Shown: positions 7,199 through 15,535 of the stretch, one piece after another
Position numbering within the stretch: position 1 is the stretch's first letter
How the letters are laid out: each line of letters begins with the position of its first letter
Assembly (NCBI GenBank): GCA_017463225.1
Contig: JAFTPO010000025.1
Coordinates: 1 to 49,423 of the forward strand
DNA: 49,423 nt
Reading direction: 5' to 3'
From: Lachnospiraceae bacterium
GTDB lineage: Bacteria; Bacillota; Clostridia; Lachnospirales; Lachnospiraceae
Made by a program: the position numbers and the translations under genes
Notes under the pieces: generated by a model
Databases searched by the model: none
What the model saw: only the letters and a program-made list of their open reading frames with translations
Told to the model about the DNA's origin: nothing

Positions 7199-8797
7199 AT
7201 GAGTGCAGATAAATATGTATTGGCCATGTATGATATACGTGGAAAGCAAAGCTACATATACAGAAGCAACCATATCAAGGAGATCATAGGTGGCTCAAGG
7301 GTTATAGCGGACTGCTATCAGGACTATTTGTTTCCGGCAGCAGTTGCCTATAGGGATGGTATCAGCTTTCAGGAGGCGAGAAGATCCGGAAAGCCTGCTA
7401 TATTCACGTATTTGAGCAAAGATGCAGTGAATAGTGATTTTACCGTTGCAGGCTTTGAGGAGAAGATGGCATCAGACCAGTATGTGGGTGAAGTGGTTTA
7501 TGATGGTGGTGGAAATTTCTTCGTTCTGTATAAGAATGAGGAGGTTTGTGTTGAGATTAATAAGATATTCACTAAGGCGGTGCTGGAGAACACCTTCTCG
7601 CTGAAGGTTCTCTGCACATACATTGAGATAGATAATTTCCAGGACTATATTAGTGACAGAGATGCTCTCTATGAGAAGCACCGTGTGTTTGAGGCCAAGG
7701 AGGCTCCGACTATACCGGCTCAGGTTATGCCATTTACTCAGGTTGATTATAGGACATCTATGCCTCTTTATACCACAGCTCAGGTGGCGAAGAAACCGGC
7801 TATCTCTAAGAAGCTGACTAAGGAGAGCTATTGCAAGTATCAGAAGTATTGGGAGATAGAGGCCGCAAATAGCGACCTGTTTGGCGAGAAGATACTGGAT
7901 AATCTGGTAACCGGAAAGGGTGAGGACAGTCACTTGGCTGTTATATACATCGACGGTAACAATATGGGTGAGAAGGTTCAGAAGTGCCTGCAGAAGGCAG
8001 ATGGAACTGCATGCAAAACCTATGAGGAATGTGTAGCCAGATTGAGAAGATTTTCCGAGGGTATTCAGAAGAATTATATCGATGACAGAATGGTTGATAT
8101 AGATAATGCCTTTGCCAAGAAGTATGGTAAGGACTATGAGACTAAGAAGAGAAGATTCGTTATCTATGCAGGTGATGAGATTAACTTTATCTGCAATGCC
8201 AGAGATGCTCTTATGATAGCCCATACCTATCTGGATAATCTGGACAAAGTGGTTGATGGAGATGGTGTGAAGCATAATGCCTGTGCAGGTATAGCTGTAT
8301 TTCACAGTCACACACCTTATTCTGAGGCATATAGAATTGCAGAGGAGTGCTGTGAATCTGGCAAGACAAGGATGAAGCTTAGAGGCACTAGGGATGCATC
8401 TTTAGTGGATGTGCATTATTGCCAGGGAGCTATAGGTATTGATTTGGAGCGAATTCGTAAGAAGCAGGTTGGAGACCTTATTAGCAAGCCTTGGTATGTA
8501 ACCGGACAGAAGGGAGATAATGCAGATGATGTGTCTCTGGAAATAGTTATGGATATAGCTAAGCAGCTTAATCAGCTGGGTAGGTCCAATGTTAAGGGCT
8601 TGGCGGAGGCTGCTAAGCAGAGTCAGACTAAGCTTCATATGGAGCTGTCCAGAATAAAGGCGCATAATCCTGATATTAAAGGTCTTTTTAAAGATATTGA
8701 CCCGGATGTTTTGCGCAGGACACTTTATGATGTGGTTATAATGTATGACCTATGGTTTTATGAGAAGAAGCAGGAGGAGGTAAAGGTTCATGAGTAG
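7199..8797 (+). CDS. cas10: Cas10-like large subunit without an HD domain
   Basis: Protein of 532 residues, short for Cas10. It begins directly with the first palm domain (M-Y-D-I-R-G-K-Q-S-Y-I-Y-R, then I-K-E-I-I-G-G-S-R), so the N-terminal HD DNase domain is absent. The second palm carries I-D-G-N-N-M-G with Asp252 and Y-A-G-D-E-I with Asp326 and Glu327. The latter replaces the usual G-G-D-D and resembles the A-G-D-E-F variant of GGDEF cyclases, so nucleotide cyclisation is possible but not proven. The presence of a CARF effector just upstream argues for a working second messenger. No clear zinc-finger cysteine cluster is seen. The ATG at 7199 follows TTGGGAGGT and is preferred over the TTG at 7184. 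It overlaps the next gene by 8 bases. Confidence 0.85.
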   Translation: MSADKYVLAMYDIRGKQSYIYRSNHIKEIIGGSRVIADCYQDYLFPAAVAYRDGISFQEARRSGKPAIFTYLSKDAVNSDFTVAGFEEKMASDQYVGEVVYDGGGNFFVLYKNEEVCVEINKIFTKAVLENTFSLKVLCTYIEIDNFQDYISDRDALYEKHRVFEAKEAPTIPAQVMPFTQVDYRTSMPLYTTAQVAKKPAISKKLTKESYCKYQKYWEIEAANSDLFGEKILDNLVTGKGEDSHLAVIYIDGNNMGEKVQKCLQKADGTACKTYEECVARLRRFSEGIQKNYIDDRMVDIDNAFAKKYGKDYETKKRRFVIYAGDEINFICNARDALMIAHTYLDNLDKVVDGDGVKHNACAGIAVFHSHTPYSEAYRIAEECCESGKTRMKLRGTRDASLVDVHYCQGAIGIDLERIRKKQVGDLISKPWYVTGQKGDNADDVSLEIVMDIAKQLNQLGRSNVKGLAEAAKQSQTKLHMELSRIKAHNPDIKGLFKDIDPDVLRRTLYDVVIMYDLWFYEKKQEEVKVHE

Positions 8798-10997
8798 AAA
8801 GAAAGCTATACTTAAGATTAGATTAAAATCGGACCTATGTGCCGGCTCCGGTTATTCCTTCGCAGGAATAGTTGATTCTGATGTGTGCTATAACCAGAAT
8901 GGTTTTCCCTACATATTGGGTAGAAGAATCAAGGGATGCTTGAGAGAGGCTGCAGAGCTTATAGAAGCAGAGGACATAGATAAGATATTTGGAACCGGTG
9001 GAGATAGTAAGCCGGGAAGCCTTATGGTGGGAAATGCTTATCCGGAGAATTTTGCTCATATGGATGACGAGATTAGCAAGCTTAAGAGTAGTGGTAGTCC
9101 TTATGCAGATTATGTGGGAGAGCAGAGTATTATAGGTCAGTTCACCTCCGTGAAGTCACAGACCAAGATTGACAGTAAGACAGGTGTAGCCAAGGAGAAC
9201 AGCTTAAGATACACCAGAGTGGTGAATCGGTTCTCTCCTGTTGATGGAACTGAGAATGTTTTCTGTGCAGAGATTGAGTATGACTGTGATACAGAACAGC
9301 TACTTAGGATAGTTAAGGCATTTAGGCATATGGGTATGAATCGCAATCGTGGATTGGGAAATATCAGCTGTACTTTGGAGGATATTAAGGAGCTTGACAC
9401 TAAGCCGCTTCCTCAGGTTGGAATCGGCCAGGAGCAGATTATGCTTACATATTTGGTTAAGAATGTTCAGCCCCTTGTTATGAGTGGAAGTAGTGATGTG
9501 GAAAGTGACAACTTTGTAAGAGGTCAGAGCGTGCTGGGTATGCTGGCAGGAGAGTATCTGAAGTATGAGGGCAGCAGTCCGGAGGACGAGGCTTTTCAGG
9601 ATATATTTGTGAGAGGAAAGGCAAGTTTTTCTAATCTTACTGTAAGCTCTTGTCAGGAAGATATACACACATATACCCCTGCACCACTTTATATAAATAA
9701 GCTGAAGATATCTAAGAAGCTTATCAATGTTATTAAGCATGAGCCTGAAGATGTGGAAGACGTATACAAGAAGACTGAAGGAAATATACCTCAGAAGATG
9801 AAGAATCAGTTTATGTATCAGTACAGTGATGGTAGCATTCACCTTATGGAGTTGGAGAAGGATATAGTACTCCATCACAGCACCAGAGCTCCTTATGATG
9901 AGGGAAAGTCTCAGGAGAATCCGGATGGCAGAGAGGGAATTCTCTACTCCATGGAGGTGCTTCAGGAGGGTCAGTATCTGGCGGGAACCATTGTGACAGA
10001 GGCTCGCTATAAGAATATAATATTAGCACTTTTGGATGCGGATGTGCTTCGCTTTGGCAAGTCAAAGAGTGCTCAGTACGGTGCCTGTAAGGTAGTTAAG
10101 GTTGTAGAGACACCGATGACAGCGAAGAAGAGCTTTAAGGCAGGAGATAAGGTGCTGGTGACCTTCAACAGTGATGCTGTTTTCACAGATGACAGGGGCT
10201 ATACAACCAGGGGTGAAGCAGTAGCAGAGCTTGTGGCAAAACAGCTTGGTATGACTGTGGTTGACCCGGTTATATATATGGAAACAGATGTTGTATATGG
10301 CTACAATACTACCTGGAATCTTAAGAAGCCTTCTGTACCTGTGGTGAAGGCTGGTAGTGCGATGATGTACACCTTAACAGAGGACGCTGAGGTTGACGCG
10401 TGGGCTGTGGGTGAGCGTTGCCATGAAGGCTTTGGACAGGTAGATGTATGCTCTGTAGATGCCATGTCTTATGTGGTTAAGGTTAGAGATGATGCTGAAA
10501 GCAGTGCAGCTGAGCTTAATGCATGTAAATCATTAGTGAAGAGTATTATGCTTTCTGAGATTGCAGATATGCTGAAGAGTAAGGCTTATGGAATTAAAGG
10601 CATGAATATGAGTCCATCAACCTTGGGAAGAGTAACCCTTATGCTTAGAGAGAGCTTAAATAAGACCAAGCTTTCCTCTGTAGACCGTTTCAAGGATTTC
10701 TATGAGAGAGTAGAATCCATTAAGAGAGATGGGGAAAGGGATGAGATTAAGAAGCTTGTAAAGGGCAATATCTTCAAAGCTGATTCTAAGACCAAGGTAG
10801 CTGAATTGGATGAGAAGAGCTTCTTTAATGGCTTGGTTTATTATAAGTCAGAAGATGAGGAGTTTGTTAAGCTTATAGATTTGTATAGAGAGGCAGTAGC
10901 TGATGATGATCAGTTTGAGAAGCTGCTTTGTGATATGTGGGGAGAGTATCTCATGCATATCTTGGTTTACCAGAAGTATATAGGAAAGAATAAATAG
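8790..10997 (+). CDS. RAMP fusion of the Cas7-Cas5(Csx10)-Cas11 type
   Basis: Protein of 735 residues with three parts. Residues 1-210 form a Cas7-like RAMP domain with G-F-P-Y-I-L-G-R-R-I-K-G near 36-47 and a glycine-rich M-N-R-N-R-G-L-G loop near 184. Asp29 lies where Csm3 has its catalytic Asp. Residues 210-590 look like Csx10 (a Cas5 relative), with G-K-S-K-S-A-Q-Y-G near 417 and G-E-R-C-H-E-G-F-G later. The C-terminal 145 residues are helical, as in a fused Cas11. This order matches the Cas7-5-11 subunit of III-D2/III-Dv complexes. The protein should bind the crRNA handle and cap one end of the backbone. The domain limits are estimates from motifs. Confidence 0.75.
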   Translation: MSRKKAILKIRLKSDLCAGSGYSFAGIVDSDVCYNQNGFPYILGRRIKGCLREAAELIEAEDIDKIFGTGGDSKPGSLMVGNAYPENFAHMDDEISKLKSSGSPYADYVGEQSIIGQFTSVKSQTKIDSKTGVAKENSLRYTRVVNRFSPVDGTENVFCAEIEYDCDTEQLLRIVKAFRHMGMNRNRGLGNISCTLEDIKELDTKPLPQVGIGQEQIMLTYLVKNVQPLVMSGSSDVESDNFVRGQSVLGMLAGEYLKYEGSSPEDEAFQDIFVRGKASFSNLTVSSCQEDIHTYTPAPLYINKLKISKKLINVIKHEPEDVEDVYKKTEGNIPQKMKNQFMYQYSDGSIHLMELEKDIVLHHSTRAPYDEGKSQENPDGREGILYSMEVLQEGQYLAGTIVTEARYKNIILALLDADVLRFGKSKSAQYGACKVVKVVETPMTAKKSFKAGDKVLVTFNSDAVFTDDRGYTTRGEAVAELVAKQLGMTVVDPVIYMETDVVYGYNTTWNLKKPSVPVVKAGSAMMYTLTEDAEVDAWAVGERCHEGFGQVDVCSVDAMSYVVKVRDDAESSAAELNACKSLVKSIMLSEIADMLKSKAYGIKGMNMSPSTLGRVTLMLRESLNKTKLSSVDRFKDFYERVESIKRDGERDEIKKLVKGNIFKADSKTKVAELDEKSFFNGLVYYKSEDEEFVKLIDLYREAVADDDQFEKLLCDMWGEYLMHILVYQKYIGKNK

Positions 10998-11011
10998 TGA
11001 GGAGGTGCCAT

Positions 11012-12322
11012 ATGGAAAGAAGACCAATTAAAAAGTTGTACTACAAGATAGATTTTACTCTGGCATCCTCACTGGCATTAGGAAGTGGAGAGGAGAATTA
11101 TACAGACAAGGATATAGCCAGAGATAGCAGTGGAGTGCCTTACATTCCCGGAACATCCTTAGCAGGTGTGTATAGAAGTCTCTTCGATGATGCTGTAGCT
11201 GACAAATATTTCGGTTATGTGGAGGATTTTAGCGGTGTTACCCAGGCTAGCAGAATCATAACTTATGATGCAACCCTACAGGATAAAAGCTATTTCGTGA
11301 AGAAGAGAGATTGTGTAGGCTTAGATGAATGGAGAACTGCCATAACTGGTAATAAGTTTGATTTTGAGGTGCTGGAGCCGGGAGTTAAGTTTGTTACATA
11401 TATGGAGCAGGATGTATATCAGGATGATGTGTGTCTGGCAGACGTTATAGCTGATGCCTGGACTCGTGACAGAATACTCCTTGGCGCTAAGACTATGAGA
11501 GGTCACGGAAGAGTAAAGGATGTAAAGATAAGTGCTAAAGCATTTGATATGACTGATAGTGCAGATGTTCAGGCATGGCTTGATTTTGATATGTATGATT
11601 ATAAGTGCTGGCAGGGTGACTGTCAGTGGGTTAAGGATGCGGAACTTTGCAGCGCATATGACAGTGACGATATCGGCATGGAGCTTTCACTGGATTTGAT
11701 TCAGGAGGGACCACTGGTAATCCGTGTTTACACCACAGATGTATCAAAGGATGAGAATAAATCCCTTCCGGATTACAATCAGATTACCTACACAAAGGGC
11801 AATGTACCATTTATACCGGGAACCTCTTGGGCCGGTGTGTTTAGACACAGATTACAGGAGTTAGGTAAGGTTAATGTAGAAAGCTACTTTGGGACTCACA
11901 AGGGCGATAAGTGCAAGTCAAGAATATCCTTCAGTGAGAGTGCTATAGTGGATTCTAAGTTCAAGGAGATTTCCAGAAATGCCATAGACCGTTTTACAGG
12001 TGGAACAGTTCAGAGCGCTCTCTTTAAGGAGAAGGTGGTTTACGGAGGTAAGACCAGTCTGAAGATTACCGTAAAGGGTGACTGCGACGCAGCTTTTAGG
12101 GAGAGCTTAGCTTCAGCCATAATAGATTTGCATATGGGATTCCTGACTGTGGGCGGTGAGGGCTCTATAGGCTACGGATTATTCTCTGTAGATAAGATTA
12201 CCTGCAACAATAGTGAATTACAGGTACCATCAAAAGACAGCATATTATCTGACCCTGATGTAGCCACAAGCTTATATCAGAGCATAGTTCGGGCTATGGA
12301 AAATGCTGATAATAATATATAA
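11012..12322 (+). CDS. Cas7-2x, two fused RAMP domains
   Basis: Protein of 436 residues with two Cas7-type RAMP domains in tandem. Each has the hallmark loop: V-P-Y-I-P-G-T-S-L-A-G-V-Y-R at 42-55 and V-P-F-I-P-G-T-S-W-A-G-V-F-R in the second half. Asp32 and Asp254 lie just ahead of these loops, at the position of the catalytic Asp of Csm3, so both domains could cut target RNA. A glycine-rich G-G-E-G-S-I-G-Y-G is near the C-terminus. Fused Cas7 pairs are typical of III-D2/III-Dv backbones. The ATG at 11012 follows GAGGAGGTGCC and is preferred over the GTG at 10997. Confidence 0.85.
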   Translation: MERRPIKKLYYKIDFTLASSLALGSGEENYTDKDIARDSSGVPYIPGTSLAGVYRSLFDDAVADKYFGYVEDFSGVTQASRIITYDATLQDKSYFVKKRDCVGLDEWRTAITGNKFDFEVLEPGVKFVTYMEQDVYQDDVCLADVIADAWTRDRILLGAKTMRGHGRVKDVKISAKAFDMTDSADVQAWLDFDMYDYKCWQGDCQWVKDAELCSAYDSDDIGMELSLDLIQEGPLVIRVYTTDVSKDENKSLPDYNQITYTKGNVPFIPGTSWAGVFRHRLQELGKVNVESYFGTHKGDKCKSRISFSESAIVDSKFKEISRNAIDRFTGGTVQSALFKEKVVYGGKTSLKITVKGDCDAAFRESLASAIIDLHMGFLTVGGEGSIGYGLFSVDKITCNNSELQVPSKDSILSDPDVATSLYQSIVRAMENADNNI

Positions 12323-12339
12323 GAAGGAGGAAACTGAGA

Positions 12340-12828
12340 ATGAATATAAATAATATTACTGTGGATAATTCAGGCTATCTTAAGCTGGATGATGAACAGA
12401 TAAAGCTCAAGGCAGGCACTGCAGTTATCATGTTAACGAATCGTTTTCTGGTTGCTCCTTATCCATTTAGAAGTGAAACCATAGTTGAGATTAATCAGGA
12501 CAAGCTTTTAGAATTACGAATCTTTGATGATAATATGGAGCTTAAGCTTTTTAGAGGAAGTGTGGGGAAGGAGTTGAAGTACCGTTACCTAAGCGATGCA
12601 GATTGTCAGGATTATTTCGATGATGAGCAGTATTTGGACGTGGACGAAAAACGATCTAAGGACTGCGATAATGTTAGATCAACCGGTGGTGGAACCTACG
12701 CTGTGCCACTTGCCAGCTTTTGCGATGCTAAGCTTAAACTCAGAAACTATGTGCGATATGATGAAAATGGCCAGTGCTATATCTGGGACTGGAGAATGTT
12801 AGAATTCTTTAATGAGGAGGTGAAGTAG
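12340..12828 (+). CDS. csx19: Csx19-like CRISPR protein
   Basis: Protein of 162 residues placed between Cas7-2x and the large RAMP protein, where III-D2 loci carry csx19. Family-like features are the early L-T-N-R-F-L-V-A-P-Y stretch, L-E-L-R-I-F-D-D-N-M-E-L-K-L-F-R near 49-64 and the acidic F-D-D-E-Q-Y-L-D near 90. Csx19 is a structural subunit in III-Dv complexes, with no known catalysis. The gene has its own ribosome binding site (AAGGAGG) and its stop codon touches the next start. Its coding sequence contains a stretch strikingly similar to the CRISPR repeat at 12574-12593. Confidence 0.7.
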   Translation: MNINNITVDNSGYLKLDDEQIKLKAGTAVIMLTNRFLVAPYPFRSETIVEINQDKLLELRIFDDNMELKLFRGSVGKELKYRYLSDADCQDYFDDEQYLDVDEKRSKDCDNVRSTGGGTYAVPLASFCDAKLKLRNYVRYDENGQCYIWDWRMLEFFNEEVK

Positions 12829-14772
12829 ATGGGTTTCAATAATGGAGGTTATAAAAAACCGAATTCACAAGGCAATGGTGGAAAAAAACCATATACTCCC
12901 AAAATAAAAGTTGATTATGTTCAGAAAAATGATAAGCCATTTGTAAATCCATATAACTTCATCAGTGTTGATTTGGAGAACAAGAATACCAGTGATGTCA
13001 CAAAATGCAATGATAAGCTTTTTACAGGTGTTTTAAATTGCAAGCTCATTACTAAAACTCCCCTAGCTGTACCTGATGCTGAGACAATGACTACAGTTAC
13101 TGTATTTGATAAGGTTTCAAAGAAGGAAATTCAACACAGTGAATATAAGTTTTATAGTCGTGATGGCAGACTTGCTATACCTGGAAGTTCTGTTAGAGGT
13201 ACCATTCGAAGCATGTATGAGGCTCTTACAGATTCATGTTTTGTTACAAGTAAGGAAGGTGGTATTATAACCGCCAGAAGTAACGATGCATTTAAACCGG
13301 GTGTTCTTATAAGAAGAGAAGATGGTAAGTGGGAGCTATACAGCGCAGAGAGATATATATTTAAAGTGAATGGTTATAATAGATTTGATCGTGACAAGCA
13401 ACTGGAAGTGGAGAAACAGGAGCTTCATAAGAATCCATATATTTATGGTCGAAAGGTTTATTTTTTGCCAGTAACTACAGGAAAGACTGATTATAGTAAG
13501 GGCAAATACATAGTTGGTAAATATGTTGATAAGGTATTGGATGACAATTCTAAGAATCCGAAAGCATTGCCAGGATATATGTATATAGGAGAAAGCTTCT
13601 CTAGAAAGCATTTTGAAAGCATTTTCTATATAGATAATCCGAGACCAAAGTTTGAGATAACCGAAGATTCCAGAGACTTTAAGGGATTGGAGGAAAGCTA
13701 CAAGGTTTACAATGATCCTGCAGTTAACAGAAGCGCAGAGGCGACTACCTTCTACAGAGGATTCGAGAAGGCTAAGAAAAATGGAGCTATTCCATTGTGG
13801 TATAAGGTGTCGAACGATGGAAGAAGTTTGGAATATTTGTCTTTGGCCTGCTTAGGACGATTCTCATATAGAAAAAATATGGGAGAGTTATTGGGTAAGA
13901 AAAGGGCGTGTGAGTCAAGAAATTGCGTATGTCCTGCCTGTGCTATATTTGGTATGGTAAGTGACGGTAATGGCATAGGGAGTAGAGTTAGAATCACAGA
14001 GGCGGTTCTGGATGAGGGATTTAATTCAAATGACGTGCTGCAGAAGGCAACTCTGAGAGAACTTGGTTCACCGAAGGTTTCCTATGCTCCATTTTATGGT
14101 AATCAAAACACAGATGTTGTTCTTCACTACGATGATGATAATGCAGCAATTAATGGAAGAAAAGTGTATTGGCATAATACCTATAAGTATTATGTTGATA
14201 ATAGGAAAACAAAGCGTAATGCGACGATGGAACTTGTTAATCCGGGAGTAACCTTTAGCTTTAAGGTTTATTATGACAGGATAACAAAGGAACAATTGGA
14301 GTCTTTGATGTGGTCACTGACTCTTGGCGAGAATAATGCAGAAAGCTCAAGGTGCTATAAGCTGGGACATGGTAAGCCAATCGGCTTGGGAAGCTCTAAG
14401 CTCATTATAGAGAGTAAGGTGGAAAGAAACTGTGAGGATGGATATAAGGTGAATGTTAATTCAGACATCTCCTTCGATACAGACAAATTACCAGAGTTAT
14501 TTAGTCGTGAAAGGGTAGAAGATATCTTGATTATATCTGATATGGGTGCGTTGCCTAAAACCGAGATTAGATATCCCTATATCTACTCTGAAATTCAAGG
14601 ACTTAAGCCTGATGATAATAAGGTGGCAGCTCATCAGTGGTTTACGAAGAACTACAAGATGGGAAGTAAGAGCAGCCAGCAAACATGGAAGTCAATCAAA
14701 GCCATCAAAGACGGAAAACGTCTCTATGCATATCAGGCAGTTGAGAAGCAAAATGACAATAAACGATATTAG
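12829..14772 (+). CDS. Large RAMP protein, TIGR03986-type (Cas7 with insertion)
   Basis: Protein of 647 residues. After a low-complexity, Gly/Asn/Lys-rich N-terminus, a Cas7-like RAMP fold starts near residue 65. It has R-L-A-I-P-G-S-S-V-R-G-T-I-R near 115-128, then a long insertion, four cysteines around residues 363-374 (C-E-S-R-N-C-V-C-P-A-C), which may bind zinc, and the glycine-rich G-H-G-K-P-I-G-L-G-S-S-K near 515. The architecture fits the TIGR03986 RAMP family, called Cas7-insertion in III-Dv complexes. The Asp found before the P-G-S-S loop in catalytic Cas7 proteins is not obvious, so this subunit is probably non-slicing. Confidence 0.85.
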   Translation: MGFNNGGYKKPNSQGNGGKKPYTPKIKVDYVQKNDKPFVNPYNFISVDLENKNTSDVTKCNDKLFTGVLNCKLITKTPLAVPDAETMTTVTVFDKVSKKEIQHSEYKFYSRDGRLAIPGSSVRGTIRSMYEALTDSCFVTSKEGGIITARSNDAFKPGVLIRREDGKWELYSAERYIFKVNGYNRFDRDKQLEVEKQELHKNPYIYGRKVYFLPVTTGKTDYSKGKYIVGKYVDKVLDDNSKNPKALPGYMYIGESFSRKHFESIFYIDNPRPKFEITEDSRDFKGLEESYKVYNDPAVNRSAEATTFYRGFEKAKKNGAIPLWYKVSNDGRSLEYLSLACLGRFSYRKNMGELLGKKRACESRNCVCPACAIFGMVSDGNGIGSRVRITEAVLDEGFNSNDVLQKATLRELGSPKVSYAPFYGNQNTDVVLHYDDDNAAINGRKVYWHNTYKYYVDNRKTKRNATMELVNPGVTFSFKVYYDRITKEQLESLMWSLTLGENNAESSRCYKLGHGKPIGLGSSKLIIESKVERNCEDGYKVNVNSDISFDTDKLPELFSRERVEDILIISDMGALPKTEIRYPYIYSEIQGLKPDDNKVAAHQWFTKNYKMGSKSSQQTWKSIKAIKDGKRLYAYQAVEKQNDNKRY

Positions 14773-14789
14773 AAGAAGGAGCTTTGAGG

Positions 14790-15518
14790 ATGCAGCTTAA
14801 TATAAGTCATCAAATTTCCGGGGAGCTGGAACTCCCACTAAATTATCAGCATATAGTTCAGTCTATTATCTATAGGGGTATAGGTGAGAATCCGGATTAC
14901 AGTGCCTTTGTTCATAACCAGGGCTATAGCTTTATGGACAGGAAGTACCGAATGTTTACCTTTGACCTACTACAGGGTAAGTATGAGGTGGACAAGAAGA
15001 ATCGCAGGATAAGATTTAGGGATAGTGTAAGTTTTCAAGTGAGAAGTCCGGAGGTAAGTTTTATAAGACTTCTGAAGGAAAGCTTAGAGAAGAATGGCAT
15101 TAACTATATAGGCCAAAGCTTTGATGATCTTCAGCTGACCCTTTTGGATGAGACTGTGACCAGAGAGTTCCTAAGGATTAAAACCAGGGCGCCTATATGT
15201 GTTTACTCTACAGATATATATACGGGCAGGACTCAGTTTTTTGCTCCTGACGAGGAAGAGTTTGCGGAGCTGGTCAATGAGAATTTCTTAAGGAAGTACC
15301 TGGCGTATACAGGTATATTGCCGGAGTCAGGTGTGGACTTAGTCCCAGTGGTGATTACCGAAAGGGATAAGTTCGTAACTAAGTATAAGAACGTTTATGT
15401 CAGTGGCTGGAATGGAATATATGAGCTGTATGGTGAGCCGAAGTATTTAGATTTTCTATATCAGACAGGACTGGGAAGTAAGAACTCTCAGGGTTTTGGA
15501 ATGTTTGATATTATATAG
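14790..15518 (+). CDS. cas6: Cas6 pre-crRNA endoribonuclease
   Basis: Protein of 242 residues with the Cas6 ferredoxin-like layout: an N-terminal L-E-L-P-L-N-Y-Q-H-I-V-Q-S-I-I-Y segment and a C-terminal glycine-rich loop G-L-G-S-K-N-S-Q-G-F-G. It should cut the precursor of both arrays within the repeat, leaving the ATTGACAC handle. The His in the N-terminal motif is a candidate catalytic residue. The ATG at 14790 follows AAGGAG by 9 bases and is preferred over the TTG at 14784. It is the last of the crRNA/effector genes and is followed by two regulators. Confidence 0.9.
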   Translation: MQLNISHQISGELELPLNYQHIVQSIIYRGIGENPDYSAFVHNQGYSFMDRKYRMFTFDLLQGKYEVDKKNRRIRFRDSVSFQVRSPEVSFIRLLKESLEKNGINYIGQSFDDLQLTLLDETVTREFLRIKTRAPICVYSTDIYTGRTQFFAPDEEEFAELVNENFLRKYLAYTGILPESGVDLVPVVITERDKFVTKYKNVYVSGWNGIYELYGEPKYLDFLYQTGLGSKNSQGFGMFDII

Positions 15519-15535
15519 TTGGAAAGGACCGAAAT

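Noticed and set aside
14941-14955. GAAGTACCGAA in cas6 as a further CRISPR-repeat relic
   Set aside because: The match is only 11 bases and explained by the codons; similar short matches occur at 15292 and 23133.
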